Positions 27,595-36,841 are shown, numbered from the stretch's first letter. The stretch: 64,000 nt of DNA from Singulisphaera sp. GP187 (GCF_900129635.1 NZ_FSRB01000001.1:3325501-3389500), one strand, 5' to 3'. Numbers and translations: made by a program. Notes: a model not told the origin generated them from the letters alone.

Positions 27595-28635
27595 TCAGGC
27601 CCCGCTCTCCGAGCTGATCCCACAGACGCGCTGGGCCACCCGTTTCAAGCGTCGGGCGAGCACGAGCGGGACCGTCTCGACCGGGACGACCTCTTGGCTC
27701 TTCGCCTCGAGCTCAACCTGGATCCGCTCCAGGTTCTGGCTCGCTTCCAGCAGGTCCTTGATGGTCTTGCGGTGCTTCGACCGCTCCAATCGCAGGTGCT
27801 CGCGGGTCGAGTCAAGCTGGAGGCGGTTCCAGTTGCGATCGGCCGCAATCGGTTCGAGCTGCTCGTCCGGGTCGCATGGATAGCCCAGCGTCTCAAACGG
27901 CTCGGGAATCGATTGCGCGATCGCGCGGGCTTCGGCCGCCGGGATCAGACTCCGCCAGAGACCGGGCTGACCCTGCCAGTAGTGGAAGTGCCAGACCTCT
28001 TGCCCCGGCTTCTTGCGGCCGATCGCGTTGGCGTCGACCACCTCAGCGATCGATTTTCGCGGCGGGTCGCCAATCTCAGGGACGAGCCGCTCCAGAGCAC
28101 CCTGGGCGTCGGCAACGAGATCCTCGTAGCGAATCCGCAGGACATCCGGCCGATTCCACCATGCCGGGCTATGGAACAAGAAACAGCGGGCGTATTCGGA
28201 TCGGGTCCATTCCAAAAACGCAGCGCTCCGGGGATGGACCCCCACGATCGCGCAGTCGAGGCATTCTCCCCCACCGGGGCAATACCCCTCTTGGTGAACA
28301 TAATAAACATAGTTCAACCATGACATCAAAACGTCGAGCGGATGCCGGGCCAGCACCGCAACCCGCACTCCGTAGCGTTGGAGCGAGTCGAGAAACTCGT
28401 CTTTCGGATACCAGTGGATCTGGATCACACAGCGCCTGGGAAGATTCTCCCAATCGATCTCTTCCGGATGATGAACCGGGATCTGCTCGAGCTCGTAGAG
28501 CGATCCCAGCAGCTCACGGGTCCAGGTATTGCCCGAACGGGGGGTACTCACCAGGGCCAGACGAAGCATCGCCGTGCCTTCGCTCTGCTGAGCCGGATCG
28601 GTGACGTGCTCACACGTCTTATCGTCCTCGGACAT
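27595..28635 (-). CDS. sulfotransferase-domain protein
   Basis: A 346-residue protein with the PAPS 5'-phosphosulfate loop 'STPRSGNTWTRELLG' (~30) and the 3'-phosphate-binding segment 'VLARHPLDVLMSWLNY' (~90). The sulfotransferase domain ends near 255; the tail is a charged coiled coil (~265-330). It would transfer sulfate from PAPS to a carbohydrate or lipid acceptor. ATG 28635 is preferred because 'gggagagg' precedes it and the longer frame has no homologous sequence. Monocistronic. Sulfotransferases are frequent in Planctomycetota; the acceptor is unknown. Confidence 0.82.
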   Translation of the reverse strand: MSEDDKTCEHVTDPAQQSEGTAMLRLALVSTPRSGNTWTRELLGSLYELEQIPVHHPEEIDWENLPRRCVIQIHWYPKDEFLDSLQRYGVRVAVLARHPLDVLMSWLNYVYYVHQEGYCPGGGECLDCAIVGVHPRSAAFLEWTRSEYARCFLFHSPAWWNRPDVLRIRYEDLVADAQGALERLVPEIGDPPRKSIAEVVDANAIGRKKPGQEVWHFHYWQGQPGLWRSLIPAAEARAIAQSIPEPFETLGYPCDPDEQLEPIAADRNWNRLQLDSTREHLRLERSKHRKTIKDLLEASQNLERIQVELEAKSQEVVPVETVPLVLARRLKRVAQRVCGISSESGA

Positions 28636-29329
28636 GCCGCCTCTCCCGAGTTGATCCAGGGGGTCGTGACTGATCTCGAGCCAGTCCCTTCCTGAGCCAT
28701 TCTGCTCGGACCGAGTTGGGGCGCGCAAACCGAACCCCGGGAAGCTCGTCCCGATCAGCAACGTCGCTCAGGATCGCGTGAACAAAACCGGGGGCGGCGT
28801 CTCACGGCCGAAGCCGGAGCCCGATCTTGGTCGGCGCAGATTGAGGTGAGAAACCGGTAAAGACCGACCTCGAAACTCGTCTCGGGAGATAGAGACGAAT
28901 GTCCGGGCCCGCTCACCGAATCTCCTAGAACCTTAAGGGTTATACTTTCTATCGTCAAATCACCCAAGCCCCCTCAACCAAAGATTCCCAACAATCGCCA
29001 TCTTGGGATCTCTCGGCCCCCCCGCCCGGGCGACAAAAACAGGGGTTCGTAGGCACATCGCGCGGCTTCGCTTACAATTCAAAGGCAAGGGTCGGGAGCA
29101 ACCTACCCACGAACTTTGTCCCCCCTCCCTTGCCGGGGGCGCCTCGCTCCCTTGTGCTCTGCCGCCAGGAGAAAGCAAGGGGGGCCGTGCCTCCCCCGCG
29201 AGACGGAAAGAATGGATCCGAATTCTCTTGGTAAGGTGGCCACAAACCATCATTCAAGAGATCATGTTTCGTGTTGTTGTTTTTATTTTCAATGGTGGGC
29301 TCCTGTCCATCCACAAAAGAGATTTTGCG
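28636..29329. other. intergenic region, no supported gene
   Basis: No reading frame with a recognisable motif. Around 29100-29190 G- and C-rich tracts (CCCTCCCTTGCC and GCAAGGGGGGCC) can pair imperfectly across ~60 bases and might form a leader structure before the small membrane-protein gene. Confidence 0.4.
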
Positions 29330-29695
29330 ATGGAAGCGAATATCCCCGAACATCGATCAACCACCGAGGCGGAGTGGCAGGCACGCGAGCGTTACTGGCG
29401 GCGCAAGCTCGGGAGAATTCGGCTGGGGGTCGAGCCGATCGAGCAACAGGTGGCGAAGTACCGGCGCGTCACCTGGATGCTCACCGCGGTGCCGGCGGGA
29501 TTGGCACTCATCTTCATCGCCTTATTCACGGCTTTCCGGCGCCCCGACGTCGGGGTGGTCTTGGCGGGAGTGTTGCTGCTGCCGGTCGTGACCCTGGCCT
29601 GGTTTGATTTCGGACTCCTCAAGCTCCGGGTGGCGCGATACTCGCGTGAGCTCGAGACGTATCACCGGCGATCGACCCCCTCGGGGCGAACTTGA
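29330..29695 (+). CDS. small two-span membrane protein
   Basis: A 121-residue protein. Residues 1-45 are charged and helical, followed by two transmembrane helices (~50-68 and ~74-94, 'VVLAGVLLLPVVTLAW') and a basic tail. The ATG at 29330 lacks a strong ribosome-binding site but is the first start before a well-composed frame. No family recognised. Its stop codon falls inside the loop of the downstream terminator hairpin. Confidence 0.6.
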   Translation: MEANIPEHRSTTEAEWQARERYWRRKLGRIRLGVEPIEQQVAKYRRVTWMLTAVPAGLALIFIALFTAFRRPDVGVVLAGVLLLPVVTLAWFDFGLLKLRVARYSRELETYHRRSTPSGRT

Positions 29696-29708
29696 TGTTC
29701 GCCCCGAG
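29680..29708. terminator. terminator hairpin overlapping a gene end
   Basis: CTCGGGGCGAAC (29680-29691) pairs with GTTCGCCCCGAG (29697-29708) around a 5-base loop that holds the stop codon of the small membrane protein. It sits between two convergent genes. Confidence 0.7.
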
Positions 29709-29715
29709 TGTCGAA

Positions 29716-30387
29716 TCACCAGAGAGTTGATTCCTCGGTCCGTGAGCCGACCAGGGCGGCCGCTTCCTCATCGTCGCCGGATTGATCGCCCCACTCCTCG
29801 GCGTCGGCGACGCTCGCTTGGAGCTCGGCCTTCAGTCGCTTCCGGGCGGTGTGCAACCGCCGCTTGATGGTCCCGATCGGCACCGCGAGTTGCTCCGCGA
29901 TCTCGATCAACGATTGGCCGTGGATGTAGAACGCCACCAACGCCTCGCGATCGATGGCCTTGAGCCGGTCGAGGGCCTCCCAGAGCCGATGAGCCCGTTC
30001 ACGGCTGATCAGTTCGTCGAGGGGAGCCTCGCGCTGTTCGCCGGCGCCTTCGAGCACGCTGGTTTCCACGCTCGGCGGCACGCTGCGCCGGGTGGCGCGG
30101 TTGATCGCCATCCGGACCGCGACCTGCCGCAGCCAGCCGGCGAACCGCTCGGGCTCACGGAGCTGGTCGAGCCGCCGCAGGACGTGGAGGAAGACTTCCT
30201 GAGTCAACTCGAGCGCCTCGCTCGGATTGCCCAGCCGCCGCAGGCAGATTGCGTGGACGGTGCGCTGGAACTGTTCGACCAGTTCGCCAAATGCGGCGCG
30301 GTCGCCCTCTTGGGCGCGCCGAACCAGTATCGCCAGATCGGTCCAAGGTTCATCCCGGACCGTGAGATTCTGCAAAGTCGCCAGCAC
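29716..30387 (-). CDS. ECF RNA polymerase sigma factor
   Basis: A 223-residue sigma-70 family protein with region 2 'FGELVEQFQRTVHAICLRRLGNPSEALELTQEVFLHVLRRLDQL' (~30-75) and region 4 'EALVAFYIHGQSLIEIAEQLAVPIGTIKRRLHTARKRL' (~145-185). The start is GTG 30387 with 'ggggag' nine bases upstream. The acidic C-terminal tail (~190-223) has no known domain. No anti-sigma gene is adjacent. A 10-bp inverted repeat lies just upstream and may control it. Confidence 0.9.
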   Translation of the reverse strand: MLATLQNLTVRDEPWTDLAILVRRAQEGDRAAFGELVEQFQRTVHAICLRRLGNPSEALELTQEVFLHVLRRLDQLREPERFAGWLRQVAVRMAINRATRRSVPPSVETSVLEGAGEQREAPLDELISRERAHRLWEALDRLKAIDREALVAFYIHGQSLIEIAEQLAVPIGTIKRRLHTARKRLKAELQASVADAEEWGDQSGDDEEAAALVGSRTEESTLW

Positions 30388-30422
30388 GTTTGATCGCTCC
30401 CCATTCCTCTGGGGTCCAGGGG

Positions 30423-30474
30423 CGATCGTAGCTAAGCCGCGTACGGTCAAGGGCCTTTTTTTACGCTACGATCG
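30423..30474. promoter_or_regulatory. inverted repeat upstream of the ECF sigma gene
   Basis: CGATCGTAGC (30423-30432) and GCTACGATCG (30465-30474) are perfect reverse complements 32 bases apart, 36 bases upstream of the GTG start. On the minus strand a TTGACC element lies between them. It could be an operator pair flanking the promoter. Confidence 0.5.
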
Positions 30475-30775
30475 ACCACCGCAGTCCACGAATCAGGCGT
30501 CGACGGGCGGAGGGGCGAACACTCGGCCGTGATTCCCCGGAACCTGGGGGCGCGATACGCGCACCAAGGGCGGGACGGCTAGGGTGTCGCTCGCCTACAC
30601 ACGGCGGCCGACGGAGACGGCTGGGGCGCGGTACCCGTTGCGAGGGGGCAACATGGGTCGTCCGCACGAAGCCGACCGCCAACTCAGTGGGCTGGAGTGA
30701 CTCCTCGAAACCGGCGACCGACACTGTCGCAAGCGTTCGAAGGCGTTCCAACGATAATGAGCCGGAGGTTGGCGC

Positions 30776-31279
30776 TCACCCTCCCGATGCCGCGAGTATC
30801 GCGGCGCCGGTCGCAAGGGCAGCTCGAGCCGAGGTCAATCCGGAACGCTTCTCCACCTTCGATCGCTTACCGGTTGAGGTTGTCACCGGCTTGCAATCGC
30901 GTTTCGAACGGTCCGGTCCTGGTTGATCCAGAACCCGTTCGAGGGAGAAGGCCACGGAATCACCCTGCCGACACGTCCTGTCGGCCCGGGTAAACATCTC
31001 GGCGGCGAACTCGCCCCACGGCCTGACCGAGCGACTCTGTACGAGCCACGACGGTACGGGGCGTGAGCCTGGAATTACCGGAATCTCGCCTCTCGAAAGG
31101 GAAATCGAGGAAGGTAGAGATCCGTGCATTCCGTCGCGCATAACGACACGATGGACGTGGCGGGTGCGCAGGGTCTGGAGATCGCCGGTGTTGATGTTCG
31201 CCGTGACGGCGAGCGACCGCGTGCCGAGGTTCAGCCCATTCAGATTGGCCGACTGCGTCCGGTTCGTGCGGTTCAACAT
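30776..31279 (-). CDS. doubtful hypothetical protein
   Basis: A 167-codon frame whose ATG (31279) has 'GAGGG' eight bases upstream. The first ~50 residues (MLNRTNRTQSANLNG...) are Asn/Thr/Leu-rich; the rest is Arg/Ser-rich and not protein-like. No domain is recognised. The rest of the 1.24-kb space 30388-31628 holds no better candidate, so this may be a young, decayed or non-coding stretch. Confidence 0.2.
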   Translation of the reverse strand: MLNRTNRTQSANLNGLNLGTRSLAVTANINTGDLQTLRTRHVHRVVMRDGMHGSLPSSISLSRGEIPVIPGSRPVPSWLVQSRSVRPWGEFAAEMFTRADRTCRQGDSVAFSLERVLDQPGPDRSKRDCKPVTTSTGKRSKVEKRSGLTSARAALATGAAILAASGG

Positions 31280-31452
31280 GGCGAGACCCTCACATCCGCC
31301 TTCAAACGGCGGGCTGTTGAAGTGAGGCGACCAGTCTGGTCGCCGTGCGGGCCGTCCCGGGAGAGGGCGGCCATCGCGAGTGCGGGACGTTCGATCCGTC
31401 CCTGTCTTTTGACGAGTCCTGAAGGTCCGTCAGAGCTCCCGATTTCTCATAT

Positions 31453-31516
31453 CCGCCGGGCAACACGCCCGGCGGTCGATGGATCCTAAGGGAGCGACCT
31501 GATGAGAGTCGCTCCC
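31453..31516. terminator. two tandem hairpins after the dehydrogenase gene
   Basis: CCGCCGGG-7 bases-CCCGGCGG (31453-31475) and GGGAGCGAC-9 bases-GTCGCTCCC (31490-31516) lie downstream of the minus-strand dehydrogenase gene. They look like a double terminator without T tracts, or a small structured RNA. Confidence 0.4.
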
Positions 31517-31628
31517 CCAGCATGCGGTCTTAGACATCATAGCGGCCAGGGATGTTCGCGCAAAATCAAAATCAGTGTCGAAATTTTTCCCGAACAGGCA
31601 TGAACACGTCGTCCGAGTGCTCTAACCC

Positions 31629-32591
31629 TCATAGAGAGACTGAGTTGCGGACAGGTTCACCGAGCAGCACGCGGCGGACTTCCTCGGCCGCTTTGGTCCG
31701 TAATTCGACAAAACCCTCGACGCTGTAGAACGCCGAGTGCGGTGTGAGGAGCACGCGGGGGTGGTGTCGCAGCCGCTCGTCGTCGAGCGGCTCGCGTTCG
31801 ACGACGTCGATGCCGGCCCCCCCGAGCTGGCCGGATTCGAGTGCCTCCAGGAGCGCGACCTGGTCGACGACCGGCCCCCTCGCGGTGTTGATCAGGAGCG
31901 CTCCGGGCCGCAACGAGGCCAACGCCCGGGCGTCGATCAAGTGATGGGTCGTCGCGTCCAGATAGCAGTGGAGGCTCACGTAATCGCTCTGTTCCAGCAG
32001 CTCCTCCAGCCGGTGGGCCCGGCGGATCCCGAGCGCCTTGTCGACGCCTTGGGGCACGAGCGGGTCATAGAACAGAACGTCCAGGCCAAACGCCTTGGCG
32101 CGCAGGGCGGTCGCGGTGCCGATCCGGCCGCAGCCAACCAGGCCGAGCGTCTTGCCACGCAGGCGAGGCGTCCCCAACACGGTCCGATAGTCCCAGCCCC
32201 CCGCGCGGATCGCCTCATGCGATGGAACGAGTTGCCGAGCCAAGGCGAGCAGGAACATGATCGCGTGATCGGCCACTTCCTCAGTGCCGTAGTCGGGGAC
32301 GTTGCACACGATCACGCCGTGACGGGCGGCCGCGGTCCGGTCGACGTTGTTGTAGCCAACCCCAGCGCGAACGATGCACTTACACTGCGGAGCGTTCGCA
32401 AACGTGGACTCGCCCAGCAACGCGATCTCGTGATAGGTGATCAGCGCGTCCGCCCCGGGAAGAAAGCGGGCCAGGCTCGCTTCATCAGTGGCGCGGGCCA
32501 GCTCGACCTGGGCGAGGTCGCCCAAAATCGGAGCCTCAATCGAAGTCTCGTCCAGAAAGTCAGTGATCACCACCTTGAAGGCAGACGACAT
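31629..32591 (-). CDS. D-isomer-specific 2-hydroxyacid dehydrogenase
   Basis: A 320-residue NAD(P)-dependent enzyme that interconverts 2-oxo and D-2-hydroxy acids. Substrate-domain motif 'AGVGYNNVD' is at ~78-86. The Rossmann motif is 'GLVGCGRIGTATALRAKAFG' (~150). The catalytic trio is Arg in 'NTARGPVVD', Glu in 'VVEREPL' and His in 'LTPHSAF'. The sequence is of the C-terminal-binding-protein / glyoxylate-reductase-like subgroup. ATG 32591 follows 'gagagg'. It is divergent from an HpaI-type aldolase, so the two may handle related 2-oxo acids. Confidence 0.88.
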   Translation of the reverse strand: MSSAFKVVITDFLDETSIEAPILGDLAQVELARATDEASLARFLPGADALITYHEIALLGESTFANAPQCKCIVRAGVGYNNVDRTAAARHGVIVCNVPDYGTEEVADHAIMFLLALARQLVPSHEAIRAGGWDYRTVLGTPRLRGKTLGLVGCGRIGTATALRAKAFGLDVLFYDPLVPQGVDKALGIRRAHRLEELLEQSDYVSLHCYLDATTHHLIDARALASLRPGALLINTARGPVVDQVALLEALESGQLGGAGIDVVEREPLDDERLRHHPRVLLTPHSAFYSVEGFVELRTKAAEEVRRVLLGEPVRNSVSL

Positions 32592-32901
32592 CAACCGTTT
32601 CCTCTCGCAAGTGACGGAACGATCCGAAGGGAGAGATCAAAAAAAAATCGGGGACGGCGGCGAACCGCTGCGGATCCAGAGGCGGAGTTCAAGGTCCCTC
32701 GAGACCAAGATTGACCCGCGTGCACGTCCGCTTTCCAGGGAGCAACCCCTTGGTTATGGCCGATCGGCCGGGTAGGTTCAACCGTCGGCCCAAGGTCAGG
32801 GCCCGGTTATTCGGGGCGAGCCGACCCCTCAGGATCGCCCAGAGCCCGCGGCCCCGGCCCGCCTGATTGTGAAGAATCGACCCTCGCGAAGGAAGTGACG
32901 G
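32592..32901. other. divergent promoter region
   Basis: A 310-base gap between the divergent dehydrogenase and aldolase genes. It must contain both promoters; I cannot point to clear -35/-10 elements. An A9 run lies near 32639. Confidence 0.4.
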
Positions 32902-33681
32902 ATGCGACGGATCAAAGAACTCCTTGCCCAGGGGCAAGTGGTCCGCATGTTCGGCGTCGGGCAGTTGCTCAGCCCCAAGCTGATCGAAATCATCGGTGAG
33001 CACGGCGACTTCGACGCCCTCTGGCTCGATGTCGAGCATGCCGGCATCGGCATGAAGGAGATCGAGCTGGCGACCCTCGCGGCCAAGGCCTATGGCATGG
33101 ACCACTTCGTCCGGCTTCCGGCCACCGACTACGCCTCGATCATGAGGCCGCTGGAAGCCGGCGCGGGGGGAGTCATGGTCAGCATGGTTCGCTCGCCGGA
33201 GGAGGCCGAACAGGCGGTTCGCTGGGCCAAATTCTGGCCCCGCGGCGAGCGTGGCATGAACGGTGGGAACCGCGACGGCCGGTTCGGCCTCACCCCGATC
33301 GGTGAGTATGCCGCCCACGCCAACGCCGAGACGTTCGTTGGAATTCAGATCGAGACCGCCAGCGCGATCGCGTCGGTCGCCGAGATCGCCGCCATCCCGG
33401 ACGTCGACCTGCTCTTTGTCGGGCCGGCCGATATTAGCCAGGTCCTGGGCGTGCCCGGCGAATTCGAGCATCCCCGCTGTCTCGAGACCATCGAAAAAAT
33501 CGCCCGCGCCTGCGCTGACGCGGGCAAACCGTGGGGAATCGTGCCGCGGGGGGGAGAGTACGCCGAGCGAATGCGCGGCTGGGGCTGCCGGATGTTCGTC
33601 CTCGGCTTTGATATCCACGCGGTTCACGCGGGAATTCGCGCCGCGAAGGAACGCTATGGACCGTTCTTTCCGACGCGATGA
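32902..33681 (+). CDS. HpcH/HpaI-family class II aldolase
   Basis: A 259-residue (beta/alpha)8 enzyme of the 2-oxo-acid aldolase family (4-hydroxy-2-oxoheptanedioate or 2-dehydro-3-deoxyglucarate aldolase type). 'LWLDVEHAGIGM' (~36-47) is the family signature region; 'GIQIETASAI' provides the metal-binding Glu and 'FVGPADISQVLG' the metal-binding Asp; 'PLEAGAGGVMV' binds phosphate or pyruvate. It cleaves a 4-hydroxy-2-oxo acid to pyruvate and an aldehyde with a divalent metal. The true substrate is not determined by sequence. ATG 32902 has 'ggaag' upstream. Confidence 0.85.
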   Translation: MRRIKELLAQGQVVRMFGVGQLLSPKLIEIIGEHGDFDALWLDVEHAGIGMKEIELATLAAKAYGMDHFVRLPATDYASIMRPLEAGAGGVMVSMVRSPEEAEQAVRWAKFWPRGERGMNGGNRDGRFGLTPIGEYAAHANAETFVGIQIETASAIASVAEIAAIPDVDLLFVGPADISQVLGVPGEFEHPRCLETIEKIARACADAGKPWGIVPRGGEYAERMRGWGCRMFVLGFDIHAVHAGIRAAKERYGPFFPTR

Positions 33682-33726
33682 AACGATTTTTTTTCGCTCA
33701 CCCTGACCCCAAAAACGCAAAAAAAG

Positions 33727-33765
33727 AAAAAGGCTTGAGCCGGATCGCCGCCGGCTCAAGCCCCA
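33727..33765 (-). terminator. intrinsic terminator for the minus-strand repeat protein
   Basis: GGCTTGAGCCGG (33732-33743) and CCGGCTCAAGCC (33751-33762) form a 12-bp stem. On the minus strand it is followed directly by a long T-rich run, the complement of the A-rich stretch 33712-33731. This is a textbook Rho-independent terminator 35 bases after the minus-strand stop. Confidence 0.85.
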
Positions 33766-33795
33766 TTCGCCCTTCAGTCACTACGGCCGTTCAAT

Positions 33796-35274
33796 TCAAC
33801 GATCGCGGCTCGACATGTCGCGGCTCCGGTTCTGCTCGATCGCCGCGAGGATACCGAACCTGAGCTTGCGATAGAGGACCGGCTGGTGCTCCTTGGGAAT
33901 CTCCTTGCCGATCCATTCGATGGCCGACTCGGATGCGCCTCGGAAACCCTGCGACTCGGCGATGGCACCGAGGGCGATGAGTCGTCGCGGCTCGTCGGGA
34001 TACAACACGACCAGTCGTCGTGCATCCTCGAACCGACCGACCGAGATCAGGTTGTCGATCAGGACGCCGGCCAGGATCGCCCGGGGATCGTCGAGCGGGA
34101 TTGACGAGACCGCATTCGCAGCCTCGTGGTAAGTCGCGGTGGCACCGTCCGGGTCATTCCCCCGCGCCTGGGACTCGGCGATTTTGACCAAGGCGTCGGT
34201 CCGCACTTCAGGCTGTGGGATGAGCTGGGCGACCTGGAGACCGCGGGAATACTGCTTCGAGTGGGCCGCCGCGGTCGCCACCGCCACCAGGGCCCGATCC
34301 CGCCAGACCGGACGATTGATCAGCCGGGCGACCTCGGACGCCTTGACCATAATCTGGTCGGCATGGGCGTCAAGCGGGTGAACCTTGGTGGGATTGCCCG
34401 CGTCCTTGTCGTCTTTGGCCTCCGAATGAGGGAATTCGTTGACGATCGTCTGACTCCCGAACGACTGAGTTTCGACCACCCGATAGAGCATCTCGGTATG
34501 GTAGGTCGGGTTGTAGATTCGATTCGCCAGGAAAGCGGCACGACTCCACTCGAGCTCGGCTCGACTGATCAGAGTCTCACGATCGACGTCGGCCGATTTC
34601 GGGAGCGGCGACGCGGTGTCGTTGAACTCGGGGATGCTCAGATCCATTTTTCCGTCGCGAAGCAGTGCCTCGCTCAGGTTATTCAACCCCGTGATGACGG
34701 CGATGAGCCGAAGGTCATGGACCGTACGGTCGGGAATCGTCAGCGCGGCGGCCGCCGCTTCGCCCAAGGCCCGATGCGCCAGGTGCAGTTGGTTGCCGAA
34801 GACGGCCACGCTCGCGACCTTGTTCAGGGTCAGGCTGCGCTCGGCCGGATCGCTGATCGACCGTGCAAATTCGAGCTCCCGCGGCTGGACTTGGCTGAGG
34901 TTGGGAGGATTGGTTCGGCCCGACTCCTGGGAGAAGCTCGAGAACGAGAAGAGGTCTTCGTTGTCCGGAAAAGTCACGTTCGCCCCCGGGCCGAGCGGAA
35001 CGCTGGCGCCGGGAGGCAACAGAGGCACGTACCCGGTGGACGGGACAAGGCCTCCCGCTTCGACTCCGACCGGGCGGTTGGGACCCACCCCTGAGATCGA
35101 ACCCGTGGGATTCCGCTCGATTGCGGAGGAGGTTCCCGTCCCCGTCCCTGCTCCCGACCCTGAGGAGAGGCCGGGGCCGCTGGGGACCTGAGCCGTCGCG
35201 GAGATCGGCAAGCCCAGGGCGAGGCCCAGAGTCACTGCCGCCGAAAGCCGATATTCGAAGCGTGGTCGCATCAT
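33796..35274 (-). CDS. secreted helical-repeat protein
   Basis: A 492-residue protein with signal peptide 'MMRPRFEYRLSAAVTLGLAL...ATAQ' cleaved near residue 28. A Gly/Ser/Thr/Pro-rich low-complexity stretch (~30-100) follows, then ~380 residues of helical pairs such as 'ALVAVATAAAHSKQYSRGLQVAQLI' and 'ALVKIAESQARGNDPDGATATYHEA' that look like TPR-type repeats. ATG 35274 is chosen because AAGGA is 9 bases upstream; longer starts would bury the signal peptide. A periplasmic scaffold role is likely; no enzyme motif is seen. Confidence 0.75.
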   Translation of the reverse strand: MMRPRFEYRLSAAVTLGLALGLPISATAQVPSGPGLSSGSGAGTGTGTSSAIERNPTGSISGVGPNRPVGVEAGGLVPSTGYVPLLPPGASVPLGPGANVTFPDNEDLFSFSSFSQESGRTNPPNLSQVQPRELEFARSISDPAERSLTLNKVASVAVFGNQLHLAHRALGEAAAAALTIPDRTVHDLRLIAVITGLNNLSEALLRDGKMDLSIPEFNDTASPLPKSADVDRETLISRAELEWSRAAFLANRIYNPTYHTEMLYRVVETQSFGSQTIVNEFPHSEAKDDKDAGNPTKVHPLDAHADQIMVKASEVARLINRPVWRDRALVAVATAAAHSKQYSRGLQVAQLIPQPEVRTDALVKIAESQARGNDPDGATATYHEAANAVSSIPLDDPRAILAGVLIDNLISVGRFEDARRLVVLYPDEPRRLIALGAIAESQGFRGASESAIEWIGKEIPKEHQPVLYRKLRFGILAAIEQNRSRDMSSRDR

Positions 35275-35417
35275 GGGTGCCATTCCTTGAGGGCCTGCCG
35301 CTAATGCCGGAGGCCCCTGGAGAAAGGGTGATACCGTCGAGTCGATCGACATTCGAGCCCACCCTTTCTTGTTAATGGAATCATTCCCCGCGTTCCGCTC
35401 CGGGTCAAATCAACCGT

Positions 35418-36731
35418 TCAGGACAACGCCCCCGCCCGTCCGAAAATTCGCTTCGGGTTTTCGAGCAAAATCAATCGGGCGAGCTCGAGGGCCCGATCGA
35501 TCGACCATCCCTGGCCCCGAACAGCGTCGTCGGCCAGCGTCTCGGCCAGAACGCGTCGGAACATGTTGAATTTAGGCAACACGAACTCGAGCTTGTAGGC
35601 GTCGGAGTAGTACCCCACCTGCTTGACCTTGGGGACCGCCTGGAGCCGGGCCCGCAGGTCGGCGGCGATGTAGGCCGGGATGTTCGAGTACCACCAGTGC
35701 CCCATCGGAACCACGTTCGGAAAGATCCAGGAGTAGGCCACCAGCTCACCCCCCGCGTCGGGCGAAAGGGTCGAGACCGGGAACGTGACCCCGGAGAAGT
35801 GGTTGAACAACTCGCGGTAGCCGTGCAGGCTGACCCGGCGGTCGAACAAGTCGCGGCCCCCGGCGACTCCCGCCGGATAAACATTGCGGATCGGGCCGAT
35901 CATCAGGTCGAACGGCAGCCGGAACTCGGCGCAGAACTCCGCCAGAGTCCAGAAGACGACCTGCCTCACCTCATCGTGCTCATCGGGCCGCTGGTCCATC
36001 TGATGGAGCGCGCGTCTGACAGGGGTCACGGCACGCTTGGCGGTGGCGCGATAGGGGGCAAAGTCCGGGGGAAGACTGATCGCGCACGCCCGCGCCCCCC
36101 GCTTGACGAACCGTTCGAAGAGAACGCCGATCGCCTGGCGGAGCGTGGCATAATCCTGAACGTCGACATTCGTGGCACGGCGGAGCCGATCGACGGTCGT
36201 CGGCTCGTGGAGCTTCAGAACCAGGTCGTCGGTCCGTAGGCAAGGGACGTATTTCTGAGGATCCCAGCCTTCGAGCGGATCGTCGAATTCGTTGGTCAGA
36301 AAGACCGCTTCGAGCTGCGATTTCTTCCAGACCTCATGGTCCCACGCCGCGCCGCTGCTGCTGGTCGAGCGCTCGGCGCGGTCGTAGAGTTCGCCGATGT
36401 TCTGGGGCGTGATCCGATCGTGGGGGAAGTCGTGAAACGTCTTGGCAATTTCCAGCAACCACGAATACTGGACGGTGTTGTCAATCCGATCGAGGTAGCC
36501 GGCCAGGTTCCGGACCCGTGTCTCGGGGTCGAGACTCGGCGCGACGAACTCAGAGGGCATCCCCGCCGAGTGGGCGAGTTCGGTATAGTAGTGATACCCC
36601 AAGACTTCGTCGAAGTTCCGCGCGGCGGGCCGAGCCGGGTCGATATGCGAATGGGGATCGAAGATCGGCCAGCGTGTCATCTCGTCAAAGAGCTCACGGG
36701 CCTTGGGGTCGTGCGGTGAGGTTGTCGGCAT
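35418..36731 (-). CDS. uronate (glucuronate) isomerase-like amidohydrolase-fold protein
   Basis: A 437-residue protein resembling UxaC-type glucuronate isomerases, which interconvert aldo- and keto-hexuronates. 'FDPHSHIDP' (~23-31) supplies the metal-binding His pair, in place of the usual 'HCHL'. 'GHWWYSNIP' and 'YYSDAYKLEF' match the C-terminal core. It is ~30 residues shorter than typical UxaC, so another amidohydrolase activity is possible. No uxuA/uxaB or kdgK is adjacent. Divergent from a CoaB-type gene. Confidence 0.72.
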   Translation of the reverse strand: MPTTSPHDPKARELFDEMTRWPIFDPHSHIDPARPAARNFDEVLGYHYYTELAHSAGMPSEFVAPSLDPETRVRNLAGYLDRIDNTVQYSWLLEIAKTFHDFPHDRITPQNIGELYDRAERSTSSSGAAWDHEVWKKSQLEAVFLTNEFDDPLEGWDPQKYVPCLRTDDLVLKLHEPTTVDRLRRATNVDVQDYATLRQAIGVLFERFVKRGARACAISLPPDFAPYRATAKRAVTPVRRALHQMDQRPDEHDEVRQVVFWTLAEFCAEFRLPFDLMIGPIRNVYPAGVAGGRDLFDRRVSLHGYRELFNHFSGVTFPVSTLSPDAGGELVAYSWIFPNVVPMGHWWYSNIPAYIAADLRARLQAVPKVKQVGYYSDAYKLEFVLPKFNMFRRVLAETLADDAVRGQGWSIDRALELARLILLENPKRIFGRAGALS

Positions 36732-36841
36732 CGTTTTAACAGCTCGGCGCGGGGTGAGAATCGTCGCACTCGAATCGCGATTGACCACAAAACAAGCTAG
36801 CCAGCGTCCGAGTTTCCAGCAAGAGAGGAGAGTCAGGGCCG

